Source: Clostridiaceae bacterium
GTDB lineage: Bacteria; Bacillota; Clostridia; Saccharofermentanales; DTU023
Direction: 5' to 3'
Assembly (NCBI GenBank): GCA_012839385.1
Contig: DUNL01000072.1
Location: forward strand, 1 to 64,000
DNA length: 64,000 bases
Each line of letters begins with the position of its first letter. Within the stretch, counting starts at the first letter, position 1. Below are positions 52,231-60,662 of this stretch, one piece after another. Under the pieces are notes generated by a model. That model was not told the DNA's origin, ran no database searches, and was given only the letters and a program-made list of their open reading frames with translations. A program made the position numbers and the translations under genes.

Positions 52231-52258
52231 ATTATAACACCCAGCTTCCAACTGTCAA
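52231..52258 (-). promoter_or_regulatory. Promoter of ileS
   Basis: Minus strand TTGACA (52253-52258)-16 bp-TATAAT (52231-52236); leader only ~40 nt. Confidence 0.75.
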
Positions 52259-52384
52259 TTATAGCAAAGATTGCGACAATAGCTTAACTATATTTAAGTA
52301 TTTAGTGTAACATTGAGAAAAGTAGACACAAAAACGCTTCATATACAGTTAATGTAACCATCCCGCTAACGGAGAAAAGAGCAA

Positions 52385-53236
52385 ATGACATTCTATAAAA
52401 TCCTCCTCATAACGATAGTAGCGCTGGCAAGCTATGCTCTTTTCTATGGTTTCTTGATTGAGCCGCGCATGGTAAAAATTAGAAAAATAACAATTAAACT
52501 GAGAAGTCTGCCACCAAGTTGCCGTGGCCTGAGAATAGCTTTTTTCTCTGACTTACACGCCGGCTTTTTTTATCCCCCCGCTCATATAGAGAAAGTCTTT
52601 AACAAGCTATTAGCAACCGCTCCTGATTTGATCTGTATAGGTGGAGATTTCGTCGAAGAAAGAACACCCATCACTGATGAGGCTTTTCGTCGTAAGCTGC
52701 TGGAACAACTTTCACGTCTGAAAGCGCCGCTGGGAACCTATACCGTACTCGGTAATCATGATACGGAAACTCACAAAAATTATTTTTATGTGCGGGATAT
52801 ATTAGAGGAAGCCGGTATAAAATTATTACAAAATGAAGCTGTAGACATTGAAGGGCTCTGCCTCATAGGGCTAAAGGAATCCTATCATCAGACACCGGAT
52901 TTAGACGCCGCTACAAACTGCCCCGGACAAAAATCTACCCAAGGCTCCACCTCTCGGATCATAATGATGCATCAGCCAGACGATATACCCGATACCGCGA
53001 CACTCTCTGACGGAGACCTGATTCTTAGCGGTCACAGCCATAAGGGACAAATCACTTTATTTGGTCTTCCTCTATATACTGTCCAAGGAGGTAGGAAAAG
53101 AATCTACGGTCATTATCTTCTCCCCTCCGGAGCGCAACAGATTACTTCATCCGGCCTGGGAACCGTTCATATCTACGCGCGTTTTTTCGCTCCTCCTGAA
53201 ATTTTACTCATTACTCTAGACTCAAAAGCAACTTAA
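52385..53236 (+). CDS. Metallophosphoesterase (YkuE-like)
   Basis: FFSDLHAGFFYPPAHIEK, GGDFVEE, LGNHDTETH, LSGHSHKGQITLFG. Confidence 0.9.
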   Translation: MTFYKILLITIVALASYALFYGFLIEPRMVKIRKITIKLRSLPPSCRGLRIAFFSDLHAGFFYPPAHIEKVFNKLLATAPDLICIGGDFVEERTPITDEAFRRKLLEQLSRLKAPLGTYTVLGNHDTETHKNYFYVRDILEEAGIKLLQNEAVDIEGLCLIGLKESYHQTPDLDAATNCPGQKSTQGSTSRIIMMHQPDDIPDTATLSDGDLILSGHSHKGQITLFGLPLYTVQGGRKRIYGHYLLPSGAQQITSSGLGTVHIYARFFAPPEILLITLDSKAT

Positions 53237-53433
53237 TGAAGTTGGTTGCATGTCAGTAAAAATATATCTTTATGACGAGCGCGACAACCGCGTTTATAAA
53301 AAAGATAAAAAGTGGCCCATTACTATTTAAACTATAATAAAATAATATCTGAGCCCAGTTGGCATCGCATGTAATAATATGAAAAATGAATAAATAGTTA
53401 TTGGCATCAATCAGATATTTTAGGAGGTAAAAG

Positions 53434-55068
53434 ATGGACCAGGAAAGTAATAATCTCGACCCTAACCGACAGCCACCGCAACCGCGAAATTTAGCCCCGG
53501 GAGAACAAGATTTACCTGCGCGGGAAAACTTGTTCCCTCAAGGACAAGTTCAATCTCCCGGCGGGCAACAACCGGAATCTACTCCCCCGCAAGGACAAGC
53601 AAATTTTCCCATTGGCCCGCGACAACAACCCGCTTCCAGCCAGGGACAACAGCCATCTCCTCCAGAGTCGTTAGGACAAACTCAAATTCCCGGCGGACAG
53701 CAACCGGGCTTCACTCCCCCGCGAGGACCGACTCAACCTCCCGGCGGACAGCATGTACCTCCTATGCCCCCACCCGTCCAAGGATTCTCTCCTGCACCCA
53801 ACCGGCAACCATATCCGGTTGGACCTGGTCCTCAAGGATACCAACAACCGCCTGGTCCCCCACCCTATATGGTTCAAGGTCAGCAGCTCCCGCCACAACA
53901 AAAACCTAAGAAGAAAAAGACTGTTATCATCGCTGTCAGCGCGATCGTAGTTGTACTCTTATTGGTCGCCGCGGCTGTGATTTTATACTTCACTACTTGT
54001 CTTTTCGGCAATCATGAATTCAAAGCGGCAGACTGCAACAACCCGGAGATCTGCAGCAAATGCGAGAAGACTCAGGGTGAGCCCCTAGGCCATGAATGGC
54101 AAGATGCTAACTGCCAGAAACCCAAAACTTGTTCCGTTTGCGACGAGACAGAAGGTACTGTAGGTGAACATGCCTGGCAAGAAGCAGATTGCGATAAACC
54201 AAAAACCTGTACGGTCTGCGGTGAAACTGAAGGTGCTCCGACAGAACATGTCTGGGAAGACGCCAACTGTCAACAGCCTAAAAAATGCACTCTCTGCGGC
54301 GCTACAGAAGGCGAAGTAGGAGATCACGTCTGGGAAGGTGGTGACTGCGAAACCCCTGCCACCTGCTCAGTATGTGGTATCCAGGGAGAAAAGACCGATC
54401 ATGATTGGCAGGAGGCCAACTATCAGGCTCCCAAAACCTGTTCCCTTTGCGGTCAAACGGAAGGAACACCCATAATGCCTGACTTCGTAGCAAATAATAT
54501 AACTACGACTCCTCTCGAAGAATTTGAAACAGAAGATTATAGAACCATCTGTTACGAAAATACTTCTTATGCTACTCACGGTTATATCATTGTCAAGAAC
54601 TATGTAACTTATTCCGATTATCCTGATTTAGAAATACCTGAGGCGCCGCCAGGATACGAATGGCGTAATGCCCACTGGCAACTTGAGTTCTCTGATGTGA
54701 ACGCTCTGAAATACGGTGCTTGGTATGGCTGGGTATACATGGACTTCTATGATAATAATCTTTTCAAGGAGACTGCGAATAGAATAGACGATAAGACTAT
54801 CAAATTCTCAGTTAACTTTCAGGGAGAGATTTATGACCAGTGTCTGATCGAGGAAATGAATATCAGCAATGAATGGATTGATGATGTACTCGTATTTACA
54901 CACGAGATCAACGTCTGTGTACCAAAAGACTATGACGGCTTAGTTACCCTCTTCTATAATAAAGGTCTAGAAGAAGACGATCCGCAGGAAAATGCCTTTG
55001 AACTAATAGATGAAGATTCCGTTCTCTATCAACTGGGCCCGGTACATGGCAATAAAAATGTAAGTTAG
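53434..55068 (+). CDS. Membrane protein: Pro/Gln-rich N-terminus, one TM helix, six His/Cys repeats, unique C-terminal domain
   Basis: AGGAGG RBS; ~155 aa Pro/Gln/Gly-rich; KKKKTVIIAVSAIVVVLLLVAAAVILYFTTCLF; HxWxxAxCxxPKTCxxCGxTEG repeats. Confidence 0.85.
   Translation: MDQESNNLDPNRQPPQPRNLAPGEQDLPARENLFPQGQVQSPGGQQPESTPPQGQANFPIGPRQQPASSQGQQPSPPESLGQTQIPGGQQPGFTPPRGPTQPPGGQHVPPMPPPVQGFSPAPNRQPYPVGPGPQGYQQPPGPPPYMVQGQQLPPQQKPKKKKTVIIAVSAIVVVLLLVAAAVILYFTTCLFGNHEFKAADCNNPEICSKCEKTQGEPLGHEWQDANCQKPKTCSVCDETEGTVGEHAWQEADCDKPKTCTVCGETEGAPTEHVWEDANCQQPKKCTLCGATEGEVGDHVWEGGDCETPATCSVCGIQGEKTDHDWQEANYQAPKTCSLCGQTEGTPIMPDFVANNITTTPLEEFETEDYRTICYENTSYATHGYIIVKNYVTYSDYPDLEIPEAPPGYEWRNAHWQLEFSDVNALKYGAWYGWVYMDFYDNNLFKETANRIDDKTIKFSVNFQGEIYDQCLIEEMNISNEWIDDVLVFTHEINVCVPKDYDGLVTLFYNKGLEEDDPQENAFELIDEDSVLYQLGPVHGNKNVS
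54013..54477 (+). repeat. Six ~78-bp repeats encoding a 25-26-aa H-x7-C-x5-C-x2-C unit
   Basis: HEFKAADCNNPEICSKCEKTQGEPLG / HEWQDANCQKPKTCSVCDETEGTVGE / HAWQEADCDKPKTCTVCGETEGAPTE / HVWEDANCQQPKKCTLCGATEGEVGD / HVWEGGDCETPATCSVCGIQGEKTD / HDWQEANYQAPKTCSLCGQTEGTPIM. Confidence 0.93.
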
Positions 55069-55139
55069 AGTAGTAAACCGCGTTAGATTGGCCTTACCCG
55101 GTAGAGACGAGACTATAGTGATGTTAATAAAAAAGCAAA

Positions 55140-56681
55140 TTAATCGAAGGCCCGGGAAAGGTATTCCAGCTTTTTCCGGGCAAATTCCTCTACCCGCGCG
55201 ATATAGTCAGACAAATCTTTGCTATTGTGCTGTCTCTCTAAACCGGTCGCGGATAGGAATTTGGAGGTTGAGCCGCTACCTAGACCGATTACAAAGAAGC
55301 GATCGCTCATCATCAACACATTATAAAGCGACTCGTGACCTGATAGGGCAAAGCCTGTATTCTCCAGAGAACCGCGGCTTCTCTTCTGTTTATAAAGATA
55401 GTAGGGCCTATATCCCTGCTGTCGGAGCATACCATAAGCTTGTTCCAATTCCTCTTGTAGAGACTGATCAGGACGCATGGCCGCTAAAAGTGTTCGGAAG
55501 TCTGTTTCCTCTAACAGTCTGGTAGAATGCTTCAGAGCCAAACTGTGTAGCGTAATACTTTCAGGCGCTAGCGACAAAACGCTCGTTAAAGACTTGACGA
55601 AGGCGCTCACCTCTTCACCCGGCAGCCCGTAGATCAGATCCATATTGATAGAGGCAAAGCCAAGATCTCTAGCCAATTGAAAAGCTACCAAGGTATCTCG
55701 GACTGAATGCTTACGACCTATTCGCCTCAAAGTTTTATCATGCATAGTCTGGGGATTAACGCAAAGTCTGTTGAAGCCAGCCTGTTTGATCAAGGACAAC
55801 ATTTCACGATCTAAGGTATCGGGTCTGCCCGCTTCCATTGTAAGTTCAGTATCAGCGTTGTGTGGGATTACCGAGAGCAGACCTTCGACATAGCGCGCGA
55901 ACAAATTGGGAAGCAGGCTGGTAGGAGTTCCGCCACCAAAATAAATAGCCACCGCGTCTCCGCCACGCCAATTAGCAAAGACCATCTTGGCCTCGGCAAT
56001 AATCGCGTCAACATACTCTCCCAGTTTATCCTTATGTTTGACAGCGTCCTCCGTCGTGAAACTGCAATAAGAGCAGCGTGTAGGACAAAATGGTAATCCG
56101 CAATACACAATATAATTATGAGTGCCGCAAGTAGAAATGATATTCATCTCCGCGGCAGCTACCTCTAAACCCAGATCCGCCTTGTCGGGAGCAAGTCCCC
56201 AGGCCTGTACCAGCTCCCGCTTAGCCTGACTTGGCCCTAGTTTCCTCATCTGCTCCGCGCAGATCTGCGTGGGTCTTACTCCGGTCAAAGATCCCCAAGG
56301 AAATCGTATGCTTGTCCACACGCTCAAGCAACGGTAAAGAGCTTTTTTCAGATTACGTCTTAAATCTACCAGATTTGATGAGATCTTTGTCTCATAAGTC
56401 CGCTCCGCTCTAACTGCAATCTTGATCTCTATGATCGGTGCCAATTCACTCTCACAAAAATATGACTTTGTTCTCAGCGCGGTTAATGTTTGGGCAGGTA
56501 TCGGGGGATTTACTGCCACAAAGATATTGACTTCACTCTTACCTATTCTCGCTCGCAAACAGGAATCCAAGGGAAACAAAAGATGATTATCCTCACGTCG
56601 ACAAGAACCGAAAAACATGCGCACTATTTCAGCGCAGACCGCGTATTCACTATGATTGATGAGAAATACTTTACCGCGCAC
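55140..56681 (-). CDS. hemZ: Radical SAM coproporphyrinogen dehydrogenase-like protein (HemZ)
   Basis: YIVYCGLPFCPTRCSYCSFTT (CxxxCxxC), YFGGGTPTSL, INMDLIYGLPGE, GLGSGSTSKF. Confidence 0.9.
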   Translation of the reverse strand: MRGKVFLINHSEYAVCAEIVRMFFGSCRREDNHLLFPLDSCLRARIGKSEVNIFVAVNPPIPAQTLTALRTKSYFCESELAPIIEIKIAVRAERTYETKISSNLVDLRRNLKKALYRCLSVWTSIRFPWGSLTGVRPTQICAEQMRKLGPSQAKRELVQAWGLAPDKADLGLEVAAAEMNIISTCGTHNYIVYCGLPFCPTRCSYCSFTTEDAVKHKDKLGEYVDAIIAEAKMVFANWRGGDAVAIYFGGGTPTSLLPNLFARYVEGLLSVIPHNADTELTMEAGRPDTLDREMLSLIKQAGFNRLCVNPQTMHDKTLRRIGRKHSVRDTLVAFQLARDLGFASINMDLIYGLPGEEVSAFVKSLTSVLSLAPESITLHSLALKHSTRLLEETDFRTLLAAMRPDQSLQEELEQAYGMLRQQGYRPYYLYKQKRSRGSLENTGFALSGHESLYNVLMMSDRFFVIGLGSGSTSKFLSATGLERQHNSKDLSDYIARVEEFARKKLEYLSRAFD

Positions 56682-56683
56682 AA

Positions 56684-57832
56684 TTACCTCAATAGTTTTA
56701 TCTGCTCTTTGTCAAACCAGGCCAGAACCAAGTCTACCATGCGCCCATAACTCTTAACACCATCTTCCTGCCTATTAGCCTGTAATAAGGCATCATTGAT
56801 CCTGGTAGATATCCTTTCCACCTTACCTTCGTATTTACGCCAGTAAAGTGTTTGCGCTTCAATATCCCTACGCATGCCGGGACTGAGAATTATCAAGCGG
56901 GCATATAAATCAGGGTCTTCGCCATAAACCCGATTAGAAACATAGCGCCAAGCGGAAACCAGCGCCGAGTAGCGGAATACCGGATCAGGATGATATAAGC
57001 CGGCCAGGAAAGCCGCGAAATTCACATCCTCCTCACGAGCAAAGCCCTTAGTATGCGCGATCTCATGTAATGCGGTAAAAGGAATATTATGCGCCGGCTG
57101 ATCAATATTAATATTGGCTTCAACAAAAAGAGGCATATACATGCCGATAATACCGGTATAGGACCATAAAGAAGAAAGCAACACGGGCTTGGGTTTGACC
57201 GCAAGTCCTGTCGCCAGCAAGGGATATTCTTGACTAGCGCTATCATAGCCCAAATAAGCCTCAGCTAATATTTGTCGGTAACCTCCTGTCAAAGTCAAGA
57301 CCCCCTTCTCATCTTCCGGCAACTGCTCTCTAATTTGAGCTGCTTCTTCGGCCAGCCAATTAGCCAACGCGACCAGCTCACCTTTTGCCCTGGGCTTTAG
57401 CTCCAAATCCAGACTATCCGCTAGAGAATAACGATTAAAGTTTAATCTGTAAAAAAAGATTATATTAGTTACCAACAGTGACAAGACAATAATTACAATA
57501 ATCAGGGAACGTAGAAACCTCAAGAGGCGCCATTCACTAACAGTGATTAGCTTCCGGAGCCCTACAACTAACAGGGCTATTATGGCTATAAAAGAGCCGA
57601 CAACAAAAAGCTCGGAAAAAGAAAAGGGTATTCGACCCAAGATAATCAGCCAGGGAGTGGTAAGCCAGGGAAAGATGTACCGAGAATAGACCTCAGCTAA
57701 GTCCGGGCGGGCATACAGAAATTGATCTAGCAATATAGCCAGCGATAATATAATGAGGGCAGCTGCCAACAGAGATAGTAATATTTTGAAGCGAGGACGT
57801 GCCACAATAACAGCTCTCCTTCCCTCAGACAT
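56684..57832 (-). CDS. DUF3810-family membrane protein with HExxH-type motif
   Basis: Three N-terminal TM segments, FTALHEIAHTKGFAREEDVNFAAFLAG. Confidence 0.75.
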   Translation of the reverse strand: MSEGRRAVIVARPRFKILLSLLAAALIILSLAILLDQFLYARPDLAEVYSRYIFPWLTTPWLIILGRIPFSFSELFVVGSFIAIIALLVVGLRKLITVSEWRLLRFLRSLIIVIIVLSLLVTNIIFFYRLNFNRYSLADSLDLELKPRAKGELVALANWLAEEAAQIREQLPEDEKGVLTLTGGYRQILAEAYLGYDSASQEYPLLATGLAVKPKPVLLSSLWSYTGIIGMYMPLFVEANINIDQPAHNIPFTALHEIAHTKGFAREEDVNFAAFLAGLYHPDPVFRYSALVSAWRYVSNRVYGEDPDLYARLIILSPGMRRDIEAQTLYWRKYEGKVERISTRINDALLQANRQEDGVKSYGRMVDLVLAWFDKEQIKLLR

Positions 57833-57905
57833 GTTCGGATGAAAATAACAACTGTACTAATAATAATAGCGTTCGGCAAAAATATTACACTCGAATGTTA
57901 CGAAC

Positions 57906-58706
57906 CTAGAGATTTAGAGCTGCCTTGAAACCTAAAACCAATGCCAGTACTATCGGCTGATGAATAATATAAACCAATAATGAATTACGCCCGATCCAAA
58001 GAAGAGGACCGGTCGCGCTCAAAAATCGCGTTGAAGTATTAGGAAATCTGGTCTTTCGCTCCGGATAGCTGATCCGCCCAATTCCGGCCCCAATCAGATA
58101 AAAGCCTAACCAGGGAATTAGAGGCAGATAATCCATCATCAACTCACCTCTAGGTGGAAAACCGAAAGGCAAAAGCCACCAACTGTCCGACCTGCGGATA
58201 AAAGGATAATTAGTGATCAATTGTCCGTACCAGACAATAGACAGACCGACAATTATTAAAAAAATAGTAAAAGAGTGTCTATAGCGCTCCTGATCAGGCC
58301 AGACTTTTGTAGCCAAATACTGTAGTAAAGCAAAAAGCAACGTGCTGACAGCTATCACATGAATGATATTAAACCAGATCACACCGATCCCTAACCAAAT
58401 AAATCTGTCTACGACAAAGGTCACAACAGTAATAGCAAACGCGAAAAACAGCATGCGCGCGCCACGGCGTAAATTATCGCGAGAAAAAACAGAACTAATT
58501 CCCGAAATCAAAAGCAAAGTGATCAAAAAGGGAATTCTCAGTAGAATTTCCAGCCATGGGGCATTGATAAAAGACATGGCCTCCATGCCTACAAATACAT
58601 AGAGATCATACACAATATGATAGGCAACGATTAAAAACAAAACTAAGCCGCGCACCAGATCTATTTCAAAAACACGCTCGTTTTTCAAGGATATTGTCTC
58701 CCGCAA
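57906..58706 (-). CDS. DUF1624 / heparan-alpha-glucosaminide N-acetyltransferase-like membrane protein
   Basis: RVFEIDLVRGLVLFLIVAYHIVYDL, PWLGFYLIGAGIGRI, LLWIGRNSLLVYIIHQPI. Confidence 0.82.
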   Translation of the reverse strand: MRETISLKNERVFEIDLVRGLVLFLIVAYHIVYDLYVFVGMEAMSFINAPWLEILLRIPFLITLLLISGISSVFSRDNLRRGARMLFFAFAITVVTFVVDRFIWLGIGVIWFNIIHVIAVSTLLFALLQYLATKVWPDQERYRHSFTIFLIIVGLSIVWYGQLITNYPFIRRSDSWWLLPFGFPPRGELMMDYLPLIPWLGFYLIGAGIGRISYPERKTRFPNTSTRFLSATGPLLWIGRNSLLVYIIHQPIVLALVLGFKAALNL

Positions 58707-58788
58707 ATCATTAGCGATATTCTACCACAGACTTTTATGGCACAATATCTTTGTAAAGAAAACAAAATCTCTATGATGTGAGGAAACA

Positions 58789-59853
58789 ATGAATAAGATT
58801 CTAACCATAAATCCCGGCTCGACTTCTACTAAAATCGCGCTCTTTAATAATGAGCAAATTTTCTTCTACCGCGTAATCGAACATAGTGAGGAGGAGCTGT
58901 CACAATATAAAGAACTATTTGATCAGATGGATTTCCGTCTGCGAATCCTCAAAGGAGCTCTACGAGAAGCAAAAGTTGACCCTGAAACAGTTACCGCTAT
59001 TGCTGCCCGGGGCGGCCTTTTACCGCCGGTAAAAGCCGGAGCCTATCGGGTTACTCCGGAAATGATCGCTCTGCTGCGACACCGTCCCACTCTGGAACAC
59101 GCTTCCAATCTGGGAGCGCCTTTAGCCTACGCGCTGGGTGATCCTTATGATATTCCTTGCTATATTTACGACCCGGTCACAGTTGACGAAATGTTGCCGC
59201 TGCATAAGATAACCGGGCTTTCCTGCTTTAGGCGCAGAGCTCTAGGACACAATCTCAATATGAGGGCGATGGCGCACCGCTATGCCGCCTCCAGAAACAT
59301 CTCCTATGCTGATCTGAACTTGATTGTGGTTCATCTGGGTACCGGCATAACGTTAACCTTACATCAAAAGGGACGAATAACGGATATGATTAATGATGAG
59401 GAAGGACCTTTTTCGCCTGAACGCGCGGGTGGACTTCCTAATTTGCAATTAATTGATCTGGCCTTCTCCGGTAAATATGATAAAAAATCTTTGACTCGTT
59501 TAGTAAAAACTGAAGGTGGCCTCATGTCTCATCTTGGCACCAAGGACGCTCGCGTCATTGAAGAAAGAATTAAGGCCGGAGATGAAAAGGCCGACTTGGT
59601 CTATAAAGCGATGGCCTTGGACGTCTCTCGCTGGGTTGGAGCCCTGGCTGTAGATGTCTGCGGCGATGTCGACGCCATCATTCTAACCGGCGGTATCGCT
59701 TATTCAAATTATCTAACCGAGATCATAAAAAACTATATCTCCTTTATAGCTCCTGTGATAATATATGAAGGAGAGGACGAGCTAAAAGCACTGGCGGAAG
59801 GTATTTTACGCGTTTTACGGGGCGAAGAGGAAGTTAATTCTCTCCAAATATAA
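58789..59853 (+). CDS. buk: Butyrate kinase
   Basis: ILTINPGSTSTKIALFNNEQ, ARGGLLPPVKAGAYRV, VVHLGTGITLTLHQKGRITDMIND, ILTGGIAYS. Confidence 0.93.
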   Translation: MNKILTINPGSTSTKIALFNNEQIFFYRVIEHSEEELSQYKELFDQMDFRLRILKGALREAKVDPETVTAIAARGGLLPPVKAGAYRVTPEMIALLRHRPTLEHASNLGAPLAYALGDPYDIPCYIYDPVTVDEMLPLHKITGLSCFRRRALGHNLNMRAMAHRYAASRNISYADLNLIVVHLGTGITLTLHQKGRITDMINDEEGPFSPERAGGLPNLQLIDLAFSGKYDKKSLTRLVKTEGGLMSHLGTKDARVIEERIKAGDEKADLVYKAMALDVSRWVGALAVDVCGDVDAIILTGGIAYSNYLTEIIKNYISFIAPVIIYEGEDELKALAEGILRVLRGEEEVNSLQI

Positions 59854-59887
59854 GGCTCAAAATTAATTACTAAATACGGGAGCGTGA

Positions 59888-60517
59888 ATGAAACTTAGTA
59901 AAAAGCAAAGATTGTCGAGAATGATCGTTCTGGTCATATTGATTGTAATAACAGGCCTTTCACTCTCCCTTATCATCGGCCATTATTTTTCTTTAGCTCC
60001 TCTCAAGGAAGTGGCTCGTAAGGAAAGTTTAGAACTTGACCAGGCAGATCCGGCTTATGAAGCCACTTGGGCTAAGGCTTTGGATCAACAGCGGAATTTA
60101 AAGGGCAGATATATTGGGATCGGCATCATCATTTCCCTCTTAACCTCGACGATACTGATGTTCTTTTGGGACAGTCTGTATCGGAGAAAACGGCTTATGG
60201 GCAATATTTATCGTGGTTTTACAATTGTTCTGTCCGTGTCTTTGGCAGTTTCCCTCATTAGCGTTACGCACTATCTAGTACACAGTTATCTATATGGACA
60301 GATGCACTGGTATTCTTATCTGGCTAATCGTTTTCGCATAAACAATATTGTTGTCTTTCTCAGTATGATTATTATCCCGATTTGTCTGGCTCTGGGAGCT
60401 ATTGCTAGTTACTTCTTAATCGAACGCTTTCTCTATCCCAGTCGCGATATTAAAATCTTGACCTCGCAATTTAACAATAACGCTAAGAAAACACAGCGGC
60501 AGAATGTTTTGAATTAG
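59888..60517 (+). CDS. Hypothetical membrane protein
   Basis: 209 aa, about four hydrophobic segments; follows buk by 34 nt; no family recognised. Confidence 0.6.
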   Translation: MKLSKKQRLSRMIVLVILIVITGLSLSLIIGHYFSLAPLKEVARKESLELDQADPAYEATWAKALDQQRNLKGRYIGIGIIISLLTSTILMFFWDSLYRRKRLMGNIYRGFTIVLSVSLAVSLISVTHYLVHSYLYGQMHWYSYLANRFRINNIVVFLSMIIIPICLALGAIASYFLIERFLYPSRDIKILTSQFNNNAKKTQRQNVLN

Positions 60518-60580
60518 ACTTCATTTTTTGTCAGCTCACTTAATTTACGCGTAGTAAATCTCTTCAGGTCTCGTACACTA

Positions 60581-60624
60581 AAAGGAGCTGTCTCACACTT
60601 CCGTGTTTTTGAGACAACTCCTTT
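60581..60624. terminator. Bidirectional terminator between convergent buk operon and ppdK
   Basis: AAAGGAGCTGTCTCA ... TGAGACAACTCCTTT with inner ACAC/GTGT. Confidence 0.8.
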
Positions 60625-60662
60625 AATGAAAATGCTCTTATTCAAAAACAAATTTGTAAAGA

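Noticed and set aside
52184-52384. Possible T-box or riboswitch upstream of ileS
   Set aside because: No GGTGGTACCGC core or terminator; the leader from the predicted TSS is only ~40 nt.
54072-54579. Several minus-strand ORFs (63-80 aa) across the His/Cys repeats
   Set aside because: Antisense artefacts of the repeated coding sequence of the plus-strand gene.
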